The notes under the pieces: model-generated
Database searches by the model: none
The model's input: only the letters and a program-made list of their open reading frames with translations
Told to the model about the DNA's origin: nothing
Assembly: GCA_000695745.1 (NCBI GenBank)
Contig: ASHK01000837.1
Coordinates: 1-7,139 of the forward strand
DNA from: Vibrio madracius
Lineage (GTDB): Bacteria; Pseudomonadota; Gammaproteobacteria; Enterobacterales; Vibrionaceae
Reading direction: 5' to 3'
Length of the DNA stretch: 7,139 bases
Shown: piece by piece, positions 1-5,952 of the stretch
Position numbering within the stretch: the first letter of the stretch is position 1
How the letters are laid out: each line of letters begins with the position of its first letter
Made by a program: the position numbers and the translations under genes

Positions 1-342
1 CCAAACTTTGTTCCAGTGACAGTCTTCTATCACCATATCTACGACGCCATCAAGAATATTAGTTAGGTTCTCTTTGATGTCGACGTCTAGGTCGATGGTA
101 TTTGATAAGAAGTTAGAATACTGACAGACAACGTGGTTAAGTACTTCATCAACTAAATCTTCTCGTGTCGGGAAGTAGTTGAAGACAGTCGCGACTGAAA
201 CTTGGGCGATTTCGGCGATATCCGCATGACCACCACGACCAATGCCGCGTTTGGCGAATACTTCTAGAGCAATCTCCATCAATTGTAACTTGCGCTTTTG
301 TGGAGATAAGCGGGTTCTAGGTCTTTTAACTATTGAGTCCAT
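1..342 (-). CDS. luxR: LuxR/HapR-family quorum-sensing master regulator (TetR fold), N-terminal part
   Basis: Only the first 114 codons are present; the gene continues past the left edge, and the family is about 200 residues long. The protein begins MDSIVKRPRTRLSPQKRK and carries a TetR-type DNA-binding domain at about residues 17-62, including GRGGHADIAEIAQVSVATVF and NYFPTREDLVDEVLNHVV. This matches the Vibrio LuxR/HapR/SmcR/OpaR/VanT group nearly residue for residue as I recall it. These proteins are dimeric regulators, made at high cell density, that activate or repress hundreds of genes (bioluminescence, protease, biofilm, competence). The ATG is preceded by AAGGAA with a 5-nt gap, which fixes the start. 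The gene diverges from hpt. Which species-specific name applies cannot be settled from the N-terminus alone. The visible region has no frameshift. The ligand-binding/dimerisation domain is mostly outside the window. Confidence 0.95.
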   Translation of the reverse strand, partial: MDSIVKRPRTRLSPQKRKLQLMEIALEVFAKRGIGRGGHADIAEIAQVSVATVFNYFPTREDLVDEVLNHVVCQYSNFLSNTIDLDVDIKENLTNILDGVVDMVIEDCHWNKVW

Positions 343-347
343 AATAT

Positions 348-353
348 TTCCTT
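348..353 (-). promoter_or_regulatory. Shine-Dalgarno site of luxR
   Basis: On the minus strand AAGGAA lies 5 nt before the ATG. It directly abuts the putative Qrr-pairing segment, so small-RNA pairing there would be expected to block ribosome loading. Confidence 0.75.
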
Positions 354-369
354 GCCAACGTTGGTAGGG
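354..369 (-). promoter_or_regulatory. Putative Qrr small-RNA target in the luxR mRNA leader
   Basis: On the minus strand the mRNA reads CCCUACCAACGUUGGC just before the Shine-Dalgarno. The conserved Qrr core, as I recall it, contains GCCAAC then, after a few bases, GUUGUUAG. The plus strand here gives GCCAAC directly followed by GTTGGTAG, so both halves could pair with one mismatch, leaving a few Qrr bases unpaired. In Vibrio the Qrr RNAs with Hfq repress luxR/hapR translation at low cell density by pairing at this place. The site also contains the perfect 10-bp palindrome CCAACGTTGG (355-364). Assignment rests on remembered Qrr sequence and position; no qrr gene is in the window. Confidence 0.6.
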
Positions 370-407
370 CTGGTAACTCTAGGAGTATGTCCAACTGCGC
401 CCTGTTT

Positions 408-435
408 GTTATACAGAGTCATAGATTTGATCCAA
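408..435 (-). promoter_or_regulatory. Candidate sigma-70 promoter of luxR
   Basis: On the minus strand a -35-like TTGGAT (430-435) is followed after 16 nt by a -10-like TATAAC (408-413). Transcription would start near 401, giving a leader of about 60 nt that includes the Qrr target. Spacing and both hexamers are reasonable but not perfect, and no start site has been measured here. Confidence 0.4.
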
Positions 436-442
436 TACAGAG

Positions 443-460
443 ATTGTTATACACAATAAC
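443..460. promoter_or_regulatory. Candidate operator with overlapping dyads upstream of the luxR promoter
   Basis: Two overlapping inverted repeats sit here: ATTGT-5-ACAAT (443-457) and GTTAT-5-ATAAC (446-460). On the minus strand the segment reads GTTATTGTGTATAACAAT, sharing the TTATTG half-site of the known LuxR/HapR operator, though with a shorter spacer. LuxR-type regulators are known to repress their own promoters, so autoregulation is plausible. The element lies about 40-60 bp upstream of the predicted start. This is inference from sequence similarity only. Confidence 0.3.
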
Positions 461-659
461 TGGCACATTAATGTTAGTTTTTGGTTAACAATTTCCATTT
501 TGGAAATCGAGTGCTCTATTTTTTCTTTTGTTTAATAAGTGTAATGGTGCATATGTGCCTTGGTCAATAGTCACACACTGATAATTTTCATAATTAGCAT
601 TAATTTACCTGCATATCACACTTTGTGCTGAAAGCGTCATATTCTTTCAACAGTAGGCG

Positions 660-687
660 TTAACAAAGATTCATTCTGGTTTATACC
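660..687 (+). promoter_or_regulatory. Candidate distal promoter of hpt
   Basis: TTAACA (660-665) and TATACC (682-687) are separated by 16 nt. Use of this promoter would give a leader of roughly 170 nt carrying both the AACGC/GCGTT repeat and the GC-rich palindrome. A second possible -10, TATAGC at 814-819, lacks a good -35. Neither can be confirmed from sequence. Confidence 0.3.
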
Positions 688-823
688 AGTACACGAATAT
701 GACACCGAACTTTCGCCTGATTTTTATCCTGAGCCAGAAAGTGATACCATACCGCGCAAATGTGAACGCTTGGCGTTTCTTTTAAAAAATGGCGTGGTCT
801 TTTTTTTAGAGGATATAGCCTGT

Positions 824-837
824 GTTGCCGCGGCAAC
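824..837. repeat. Perfect 14-bp palindrome GTTGCCGCGGCAAC upstream of hpt
   Basis: The 14 bases read identically on both strands and stand out as a GC-rich island in AT-rich surroundings, 29 bp before the hpt start codon. It could be an operator overlapping a start site about 7 nt after the TATAGC at 814-819. In the transcript it could form a short GUUGC/GCAAC hairpin with a CGCG loop. I do not recognise the binding protein. Confidence 0.6.
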
Positions 838-866
838 CGAGTTAACTAATCAACATCGAGAAAGAT

Positions 867-1397
867 ATGAAACATACTGTTGAAGTCATGATCTCTGAGC
901 AAGAAGTTCATGAGCGTGTAAAAGTGCTAGGTAAAGAAATTACTGAATACTACAAAGGTAGCGAAGACTTAGTCATGGTTGGCTTGCTACGTGGCTCTTT
1001 CGTCTTTATGGCGGATTTAGCTCGTGCTATCGAGCTTACTCACTCAGTAGACTTTATGACGGCATCAAGTTATGGCAATACGATGGAGAGCTCACGTGAC
1101 GTGCGCATCCTGAAAGATCTAGATGATGACATTAAGGGTAAAGACATTCTGCTGGTGGAAGACATTATCGATACTGGTAATACCTTAAACAAAGTGAAAG
1201 AGATTCTATCACTACGTGAACCAAACTCGATTCAGATCTGTACCCTGCTAGACAAACCATCACGCCGTGAAGTTGATGTTGACGTAAAATGGATTGGTTT
1301 TGAAATTCCCGATGAGTTCGTAGTGGGTGTGGGTATCGATTACGCGCAGAAATATCGTCACTTACCTTACATTGGTAAAGTAGTACCTCAGGAATAA
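867..1397 (+). CDS. hpt: Hypoxanthine phosphoribosyltransferase
   Basis: This cytoplasmic purine-salvage enzyme joins hypoxanthine (and, less well, guanine) to PRPP, giving IMP or GMP plus pyrophosphate. At 176 residues it is the usual length. The PRPP-binding loop [11 protein letters not shown] is at residues 97-107, with the two acidic residues and the DTGNT phosphate cradle intact. The pyrophosphate-loop segment LLRGSF is at 40-45. The C-terminal part has DKPSRR (129-134) and [20 protein letters not shown] (149-168), which holds purine- and Mg-binding residues. I recall FVVGYG in E. coli where this has FVVGVG; it may be normal for vibrios. The start is supported by a weak GAGAAAG at 858-864. 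It is monocistronic: luxR diverges upstream, and a strong terminator separates it from the convergent can. Confidence 0.96.
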   Translation: MKHTVEVMISEQEVHERVKVLGKEITEYYKGSEDLVMVGLLRGSFVFMADLARAIELTHSVDFMTASSYGNTMESSRDVRILKDLDDDIKGKDILLVEDIIDTGNTLNKVKEILSLREPNSIQICTLLDKPSRREVDVDVKWIGFEIPDEFVVGVGIDYAQKYRHLPYIGKVVPQE

Positions 1398-1416
1398 CCC
1401 TAGTTGTACAAATATA

Positions 1417-1449
1417 AAAAATGCCCATCTCTGTGAGATGGGCATTTTT
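1417..1449. terminator. Bidirectional intrinsic terminator between hpt and can
   Basis: A perfect 15-bp stem, AAAAATGCCCATCTC (1417-1431) paired with 1435-1449, closes a TGT loop. The stem core is GC-rich and flanked by A-tract and T-tract, so it ends in a U-run whichever strand is transcribed. It sits 19 bp after the hpt stop and 12 bp after the can stop, serving both convergent genes. Confidence 0.93.
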
Positions 1450-1461
1450 CTAAAGACTGAA

Positions 1462-2122
1462 TTATTTGAGTACTTCGGTACTCAAAATTTTCGACATAGC
1501 AGCTTGGTAATTGACTTCTAGACTCTCTCTGCTCGAGCAGCGTACACCGAGATCTTGTAACTTACCATCACCGATACCATAAACCACACCATGAACTTCA
1601 ACCTCTTGGCCTCGTTCCCAAGCGTTTTGCATAACGGTCGAATTACCCAAGTTGTACACCTGCTCAGCGACGTTAATCTCACAGAGTTTATCGCCCCACA
1701 TATCACGTGGTAGTTCGCCAAGCCAGTTACGATGTTTTAAGTACAAATCGCGGATATGAAGCAGCCAGTTGTTGATAAGTCCAAGCTGTGGGTTATCAAT
1801 AGCTGCATTTACACCGCCACAGCCATAGTGACCACAAACAATGATGTGTTTGACTTTTAGTACATCCACCGCGTACTGCACCACGGATAGACAATTAAGG
1901 TCAGTATGGATGACTTGGTTAGCGACGTTACGGTGAACAAAGAGCTCGCCTGAATATAACCCTGTTAAGCGCTCCGCTGGTACTCGACTGTCAGAACAGC
2001 CAATCCATAGGAATCCAAGGGTTTTGGCCTTCCTCTAGCTTTGCGAAATACTCTGGTCTTTCAGAGCGAATTTCTTCAGACCACTTTGAATTGTTGTCAA
2101 AGAGTTGTTTGATTTCCGGCAT
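1462..2122 (-). pseudogene. can: Beta-carbonic anhydrase (Can, type II), frameshifted by one extra base
   Basis: The enzyme interconverts CO2 and bicarbonate in the cytoplasm using zinc. Reading from ATG at 2122 gives MPEIKQLFDNNSKWSEEIRS and on to EGQNP, then the frame shifts and stops at 1991-1993 after 43 residues. The other frame continues cleanly from [13 protein letters not shown] to the stop at 1462. Removing one A of the AA at 2017-2018 (plus strand) restores a 219-residue protein, close to the E. coli Can length of 220. The restored protein has zinc ligands C42, D44, H98 and C101. It also has W39, R64 and Y181, the bicarbonate-site residues known from the H. influenzae and E. coli enzymes. 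As written, neither piece can work: the N-terminal piece ends before C42, and a restart at GTG 1884 begins after D44. AAGGGAAG (2127-2134) lies 4 nt before the ATG. A sequencing error is as likely as true loss. Confidence 0.88.
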
Positions 2123-2354
2123 GATACTTCCCTTCAATAATTCGAGATACTATACACAATGTTACAAATTGAATCTCGAAAAAAAAGTATCAAAATGTAC
2201 TCATCTGACGTGTTCATGTACCTAAAATCAGTGACTTAACGATTGAGTGAAAAAAACGTATATCTTATGAGAATTGAATGACTTTTATTAGTTATTAACT
2301 TATTGTCACATTTGTTATGGTGAGGCAATTTTTTGGTTATTTTTAGGGATGATA
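2123..2354. promoter_or_regulatory. Divergent can-SulP promoter region
   Basis: This AT-rich gap must hold promoters for both genes. For can, a -10-like TATAGT lies on the minus strand at 2149-2154, with no good -35. For the transporter, TTGAGT (2243-2248), 17 nt, then TATGAG (2266-2271) is a weak sigma-70 match. No convincing operator was found. Shared control of the two genes is possible but not shown. Confidence 0.45.
2345..2349 (+). promoter_or_regulatory. Shine-Dalgarno site deciding the SulP start
   Basis: AGGGA lies 5 nt before the ATG at 2355 and overlaps or abuts the ATG at 2349. A ribosome could not use it for the 2349 codon, so 2355 is preferred. Confidence 0.7.
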
Positions 2355-4001
2355 ATGAAGTTAGGGCGTCGTTTTGAAGAGCTTGACCTCAAAGGGGATG
2401 TATTCGGTGGAGTGACAACCGCGATTATTTCGTTGCCTCTGGCCTTAGCGTTTGGAGTCGCATCTGGCGCTGGAGCAGAAGCGGGACTTTGGGGGGCGAT
2501 TATGGTGGGGTTGTTTGCCTCATTATTCGGTGGTTCTTCCAGTCTTATTTCTGAGCCCACCGGTCCTATGACGGTAATTATGACCGCTGTCTTAACTGCT
2601 ATGATGGCTAAGTATCCGGAAACGGGAATGGCAATGACGTTCACTGTTGTCATGATGGCGGGTATTTTTCAAATCTTACTTGGCACGTTAAAACTTGGAA
2701 AATACGTTACCTTGATGCCGTATAGTGTTGTGTCAGGGTTTATGTCGTGGATAGGCGTGATTCTGGTGATTTTGCAGTTGGCGCCTCTATTGGGACAAGC
2801 TGCACCTGCAGGTGGGGTCATTGGGACCATTAAAGCGTTACCTGAGCTGTTTGCCAATATTGATTTTTCAGAGCTGTTTCTTGGACTACTGACACTAGCC
2901 ATTCTGTTTTTGTTCCCGAAAAAATATCGTCAACATGTGCCCCCGCAACTTGTTGCCCTGGTGGTCGTCACTGTGATTTCTATGTTGTTTTTCAGTAGTG
3001 AAAGTATTCGTAGAATTGGCGAGATCCCTGCAGGCTTACCGTCTTTGGTCATACCGCATTTTAATGCTGACATGCTGACAACCATGCTTATTGATGCGCT
3101 TGTACTTGGTACATTAGGGTGTATTGATACCTTGTTAACGGCAGTTATTGCTGATTCTCTTACTCGTAAAGAGCATGATTCAGATAAGGAGCTACGCGGG
3201 CAAGGGCTAGCGAACCTTGTCGCGGGTTTGTTTGGCGCATTGCCGGGTGCTGGTGCCACAATGGGAACGGTGACCAACATCCAAGTTGGGGCTCGTTCGC
3301 CCTTATCAGGCGTAGTTCGTGCCTTGGTGTTGGCCTTGGTGGTGTTAGTGGCTAGTGGACTCACTGAGCCAATTCCAATGGCCGTGTTGGCTGGTATCGC
3401 AGTTTATGTTGGTTTCAACATACTGGATTGGAGTTTTATTCAGCGAGCGCACAAGGTGAGTTTAGCCGGCATGGCGATTATGTATGGCGTTATGCTGCTG
3501 ACGGTTTTTGTTGACCTGATTGTTGCTGTTGGCCTTGGCGTGTTTATCTCGAACATTATTATTATTGAAAGATTGAGCCGCGAACAAGCGCGTCAGGTAA
3601 AAGCGATCAGTGATGCCGATGATGACGATGTGCCGTTAAGTGAATCCGAGAGAGATCTGTTAGAACAAACCCAAGGAAAAGTACTGTTTTTCTACTTATC
3701 AGGACCAATGATCTTTAGTGTTTCCAAAGCGATTTCACGCCAACATTCTAGTATTGCTGATTACCAAGCGATGATACTTGATCTTACCGATGTTCCTATG
3801 ATCGATGTGACGGTTGGACTTGCGCTGGAAAACGCTATCAAGGATGCCAAGGATGCGAATTGTGAGGTATACCTGTTATGCCCAAATGTACAAACGCGAC
3901 AGCAATTAGATAAATTCCACGTTATTGACCTGGTACCAGATGGCAATATCTATCAGCAGCGAGAGCATGCACTGGATGCCGCACATAAGGCGACAGCGTA
4001 A
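2355..4001 (+). CDS. SulP-family inorganic anion transporter with STAS domain
   Basis: This is an inner-membrane anion transporter, probably for bicarbonate or sulfate. From ATG 2355 it is 548 residues, normal for bacterial SulP proteins. The N-terminal membrane domain (about residues 15-410) has many hydrophobic segments. It carries the family's early conserved region, PLALAFGVASG (28-38) and EPTGPMT (67-73). An acidic linker DADDDD (420-425) leads to a C-terminal STAS domain (about 441-543) with the typical LDLTDVPMID strand-turn (475-484). STAS domains are cytoplasmic and usually regulate transport or bind partners. The divergent carbonic anhydrase favours bicarbonate as substrate, as for BicA-type SulP proteins, but sequence alone does not settle it; sulfate or dicarboxylate (DauA-like) remain possible. 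The frame is intact and the gene appears monocistronic, ending at its own terminator. Confidence 0.92.
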   Translation: MKLGRRFEELDLKGDVFGGVTTAIISLPLALAFGVASGAGAEAGLWGAIMVGLFASLFGGSSSLISEPTGPMTVIMTAVLTAMMAKYPETGMAMTFTVVMMAGIFQILLGTLKLGKYVTLMPYSVVSGFMSWIGVILVILQLAPLLGQAAPAGGVIGTIKALPELFANIDFSELFLGLLTLAILFLFPKKYRQHVPPQLVALVVVTVISMLFFSSESIRRIGEIPAGLPSLVIPHFNADMLTTMLIDALVLGTLGCIDTLLTAVIADSLTRKEHDSDKELRGQGLANLVAGLFGALPGAGATMGTVTNIQVGARSPLSGVVRALVLALVVLVASGLTEPIPMAVLAGIAVYVGFNILDWSFIQRAHKVSLAGMAIMYGVMLLTVFVDLIVAVGLGVFISNIIIIERLSREQARQVKAISDADDDDVPLSESERDLLEQTQGKVLFFYLSGPMIFSVSKAISRQHSSIADYQAMILDLTDVPMIDVTVGLALENAIKDAKDANCEVYLLCPNVQTRQQLDKFHVIDLVPDGNIYQQREHALDAAHKATA

Positions 4002-4008
4002 TGGGTTG

Positions 4009-4039
4009 AAAAAGCGAGTATTCAATATGCTCGTTTTTT
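4009..4039 (+). terminator. Intrinsic terminator after the SulP gene
   Basis: AAAAAGCGAG (4009-4018) can pair with CTCGTTTTTT (4030-4039), with one G-U pair, around a loop that can itself fold slightly. The hairpin ends in six Ts and starts 7 bp after the stop codon. It is weaker in GC content than the hpt/can terminator. Confidence 0.7.
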
Positions 4040-4100
4040 ATGTGCAATTTATCACCAACACTTGAAAAGTGGAGCCATCATCATCATGTGTAGGTACATA

Positions 4101-4129
4101 TTCAAATTTTTCGATATCATTGGAAATAT
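4101..4129 (+). promoter_or_regulatory. Weak candidate promoter for yadGH
   Basis: TTCAAA (4101-4106) and AAATAT (4124-4129) are 17 nt apart in the AT-rich gap following the SulP terminator. The pair is poor but is the best placed; it would start transcription just ahead of the 4142 ATG and leave a short leader to the 4166 start. A short CAT x4 tract lies upstream at 4076-4087. Confidence 0.25.
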
Positions 4130-4165
4130 CAAACTATTTCAATGACGCATTCTTCGGTGCAAATT

Positions 4166-5085
4166 ATGATCGCATTAGAAATTGAGCAGTTAAGAAAGAC
4201 ATACGCAGGTGGTTTTGAAGCGCTTAAAGGCGTGAGTCTTCAAGTTGAGCAAGGGGACTTTTATGCCTTGCTTGGGCCCAATGGTGCGGGTAAATCCACT
4301 ACCATAGGTATCATTACGTCCCTCGTTAACAAAACATCCGGCAAAGTCTCAGTGTTTGGTCACGATATAGACAATGAGCTTGAGTTGGCAAAGCAACAGC
4401 TTGGTCTGGTGCCACAAGAGTTTAACTTTAACCAGTTTGAGACAGTTGAGCAGATCGTTCTTCAGCAAGCGGGGTATTACGGCGTCACTAAAGACGTAGC
4501 GAAACAGCGCGCGCAAAAGTATCTCTCTCAACTCGATCTTTGGGACAAGCGAAGCGAACGAGCACGTAATCTATCAGGCGGAATGAAACGGCGGCTGATG
4601 ATTGCGCGTGCTTTGATGCATGAGCCTAAATTACTGATTCTCGATGAACCGACGGCGGGTGTTGATATTGAACTTCGCCGTTCAATGTGGAATTTCCTTA
4701 AAGAGATCAATCGACAGGGTATTACCATTATCCTGACAACTCACTACCTTGAAGAGGCGGAGCTACTTTGTCGTAATATTGGCATTATCCAGCGAGGTGA
4801 ACTGATTGAAAACACCTCGATGAAAGCTTTGCTTAATAAGCTAGATGTAGAAACCTTTATTCTTGATATTGACTCAGAGGCTGAAGTTCCCGCGCTACAA
4901 GGTGTAAAAGCACAAAGTCTAGTAAATGGTTCTCTTGAGATTGAAATTGAGAAAACTCAGGGTTGAACCACATTTTTACTCAGCTTTCTGATGCCGGCAT
5001 TAAGGTGCTGTCAATGAGGAACAAAGCCAATCGACTTGAAGAGTTGTTTGTTTCTATTGTACGAAATCAAACGGAGGCAAACTGA
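4166..5085 (+). pseudogene. yadG: ABC transporter ATP-binding subunit YadG, frameshifted near the 3' end
   Basis: This is the ATPase of a two-gene ABC-2 exporter, working with YadH at the inner membrane; the substrate is unknown. From ATG 4166 (MIALEIEQLRKTYAGG) it has Walker A GPNGAGKST (37-45), Q-loop Q84, signature LSGGMKRR (136-143), Walker B LLILDEP (156-162), D-loop residue D167 and H-loop H193. The open frame stops at TGA 4964-4966 after 266 residues. Family sequence then continues in another frame (LNHIFTQLSDAGIKVLSMRN, then LEELFVS) to a TGA at 5083-5085. Restoring one T at GGTTG (4961-4965) gives 306 residues, against about 308 in E. coli. The in-frame ATG at 4142 adds 8 residues but has no ribosome-binding site. 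All nucleotide-binding motifs survive; only the last 40 residues are lost if the deletion is real. Confidence 0.88.
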
Positions 5086-5087
5086 TG
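5073..5087 (+). promoter_or_regulatory. yadH ribosome-binding site and yadG/yadH stop-start overlap
   Basis: GGAGG (5073-5077) sits 7 nt before ATG 5085. In the restored yadG frame the stop and start overlap as TGATG (5083-5087), typical of translational coupling. This overlap is independent support that the true yadG frame ends at 5085, not 4966. Confidence 0.8.
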
Positions 5088-5861
5088 AACTTGTACGGTT
5101 TGTATTGGACGGCGTTTAAGAGTCTACTGACTAAAGAAATTAACCGCTTTACACGAATTTGGGTACAAACGTTAGTCCCGCCAGCGATTACCATGACACT
5201 CTACTTCATCATCTTCGGCAGCCTGATTGGTTCTCGAATCGGTGAAATGAACGGTTTTAGTTACATGGAGTATATTGTTCCTGGTCTTATCATGATGTCG
5301 GTGATTACCAACTCATATTCGAACGTTGCTTCATCTTTCTTTAGTGCTAAATTTCAACGCAATATCGAAGAACTACTTGTCGCACCAGTTCCGAATTACG
5401 TCATCATTGCGGGTTTTGTCATGGGGGGTGTTGTACGTGGCTTGTTAGTCGGCACAATAGTGACGTTTGTCTCGCTGTTTTTTGTTGATTTACAAGTAGA
5501 GCACTGGGCAGTGATTATCGCTACGGTGTTTATGACGTCGGTAGTGTTCTCACTCGGCGGTCTCATAAATGCCGTGTATGCCAAGACCTTTGATGATATC
5601 TCGATCATTCCTACGTTCGTTTTGACACCACTGACGTATTTAGGCGGGGTATTTTACTCGATCAGTCTACTTCCTGAATTTTGGCAAAGCGTATCCAAGA
5701 TCAATCCAATTGTTTATATGGTTAACGCTTTCCGTTACGGTTTCTTGGGTGTGTCGGATGTAGGGATTGTGACATCTTTTGGCGTACTCTTGGTGTTTAT
5801 CGTGGTACTTTATGCAGTAGCCCATCATTTGGTGACTAAGGGTATTGGCCTTAGAAGCTAG
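5085..5861 (+). CDS. yadH: ABC-2 type transporter permease YadH
   Basis: This is the membrane subunit that pairs with the YadG ATPase. It has 258 residues (E. coli YadH about 256) and begins MNLYGLYWTAFKSLLTKEIN. About six hydrophobic segments are visible, near residues 28-48, 62-84, 108-135, 140-165, 172-193 and 228-248. Conserved family stretches include RIWVQTLVPP (24-33), QRNIEELLVAP (91-101), FDDISIIPTFVLTPLTYLGG (169-188) and NPIVYMVNAFRYGFLG (207-222), typical of the ABC-2 permease family. A strong ribosome-binding site and overlap with the restored yadG stop show they form one operon. Substrate is unknown; relatives are linked to export of lipids, polysaccharide or drugs, but nothing here decides. 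The frame is intact, and a hairpin overlaps its stop codon. Confidence 0.95.
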   Translation: MNLYGLYWTAFKSLLTKEINRFTRIWVQTLVPPAITMTLYFIIFGSLIGSRIGEMNGFSYMEYIVPGLIMMSVITNSYSNVASSFFSAKFQRNIEELLVAPVPNYVIIAGFVMGGVVRGLLVGTIVTFVSLFFVDLQVEHWAVIIATVFMTSVVFSLGGLINAVYAKTFDDISIIPTFVLTPLTYLGGVFYSISLLPEFWQSVSKINPIVYMVNAFRYGFLGVSDVGIVTSFGVLLVFIVVLYAVAHHLVTKGIGLRS

Positions 5862-5875
5862 AATGTGATTCTAGC
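5857..5875 (+). repeat. Perfect inverted repeat overlapping the yadH stop codon
   Basis: GCTAGAAT-GTG-ATTCTAGC has two perfect 8-bp arms around a 3-nt loop, and includes the TAG stop at 5859-5861. No T-run follows, so it is not a classic terminator. It may protect the mRNA 3' end or bind a regulator. Confidence 0.6.
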
Positions 5876-5900
5876 GTAATACACTGATATGTGATCAATG

Positions 5901-5927
5901 AAGTGGTAGCAGTAGCTGCCACTTTTT
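5901..5927 (+). terminator. Intrinsic terminator between yadH and glnE
   Basis: AAGTGGTAGC (5901-5910) pairs with GCTGCCACTT (5915-5924) around an AGTA loop, with one T-G pair, and runs into five Ts (5923-5927). It lies 39 bp after the yadH stop and only 25 bp before the glnE ATG. Confidence 0.85.
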
Positions 5928-5941
5928 GTTTCAGTCGAGAC

Positions 5942-5946
5942 AAGGA
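5942..5946 (+). promoter_or_regulatory. Shine-Dalgarno site of glnE
   Basis: AAGGA lies 6 nt before ATG 5953 and fixes the start. It begins only 14 nt beyond the terminator's T-run. Confidence 0.75.
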
Positions 5947-5952
5947 CGACAA

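Larger units (their letters stand above)
343..866. other. luxR-hpt divergent intergenic region (524 bp)
   Basis: No gene is seen in this AT-rich gap. The left 120 bp hold the luxR leader, promoter and candidate operator. The middle has a perfect 7-3-7 inverted repeat at 491-507, ATTTCCA-TTT-TGGAAAT. A moderate LuxR-box resemblance at 575-596 (14 of 22 positions to the operator consensus as I recall it) is weak in such AT-rich DNA. The right part contains candidate hpt promoters, a 5-3-5 inverted repeat AACGC-TTG-GCGTT (765-777) and a 14-bp GC-rich palindrome (824-837). A 28-codon open frame at 699-785 lacks a ribosome-binding site and is not called. Confidence 0.7.

Noticed and set aside
575..596. 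LuxR/HapR operator resemblance in the middle of the luxR-hpt gap
   Set aside because: About 14 of 22 positions match, mainly A/T in AT-rich DNA, and the right half-site is poor; not strong enough to call as a site.
756..771. PurR-like box upstream of hpt
   Set aside because: Only about 9 of 16 positions fit the PurR consensus as I recall it, and the second half does not fit.
699..785. A 28-codon open frame (MTPNFRLIF...) in the hpt leader, possible leader peptide
   Set aside because: It has no Shine-Dalgarno, no runs of regulatory codons and no recognisable sequence; it is expected by chance in a gap this size.
2010..2024. Programmed +1 frameshift in can
   Set aside because: The CCT-T-GGA context could be imagined to slip, but there is no stop codon at the shift point, no stimulatory element, and I know of no frameshifting in this family.
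2349..2354. Upstream ATG as the SulP start (adds M-I)
   Set aside because: The AGGGA ribosome-binding site overlaps it, whereas it is well spaced from the ATG at 2355.
2930..3364. Long open frame on the minus strand inside the SulP gene
   Set aside because: It is low-complexity antisense translation of a well-supported membrane protein gene, with no ribosome-binding site or family resemblance.
4142..4165. Upstream ATG as the yadG start (adds 8 residues)
   Set aside because: No ribosome-binding site precedes it, and YadG relatives begin at the MIALE-equivalent position at 4166.
4955..4970. Programmed -1 frameshift in yadG
   Set aside because: There is no slippery heptamer at GGTTGA, and the family is ordinarily a single frame.
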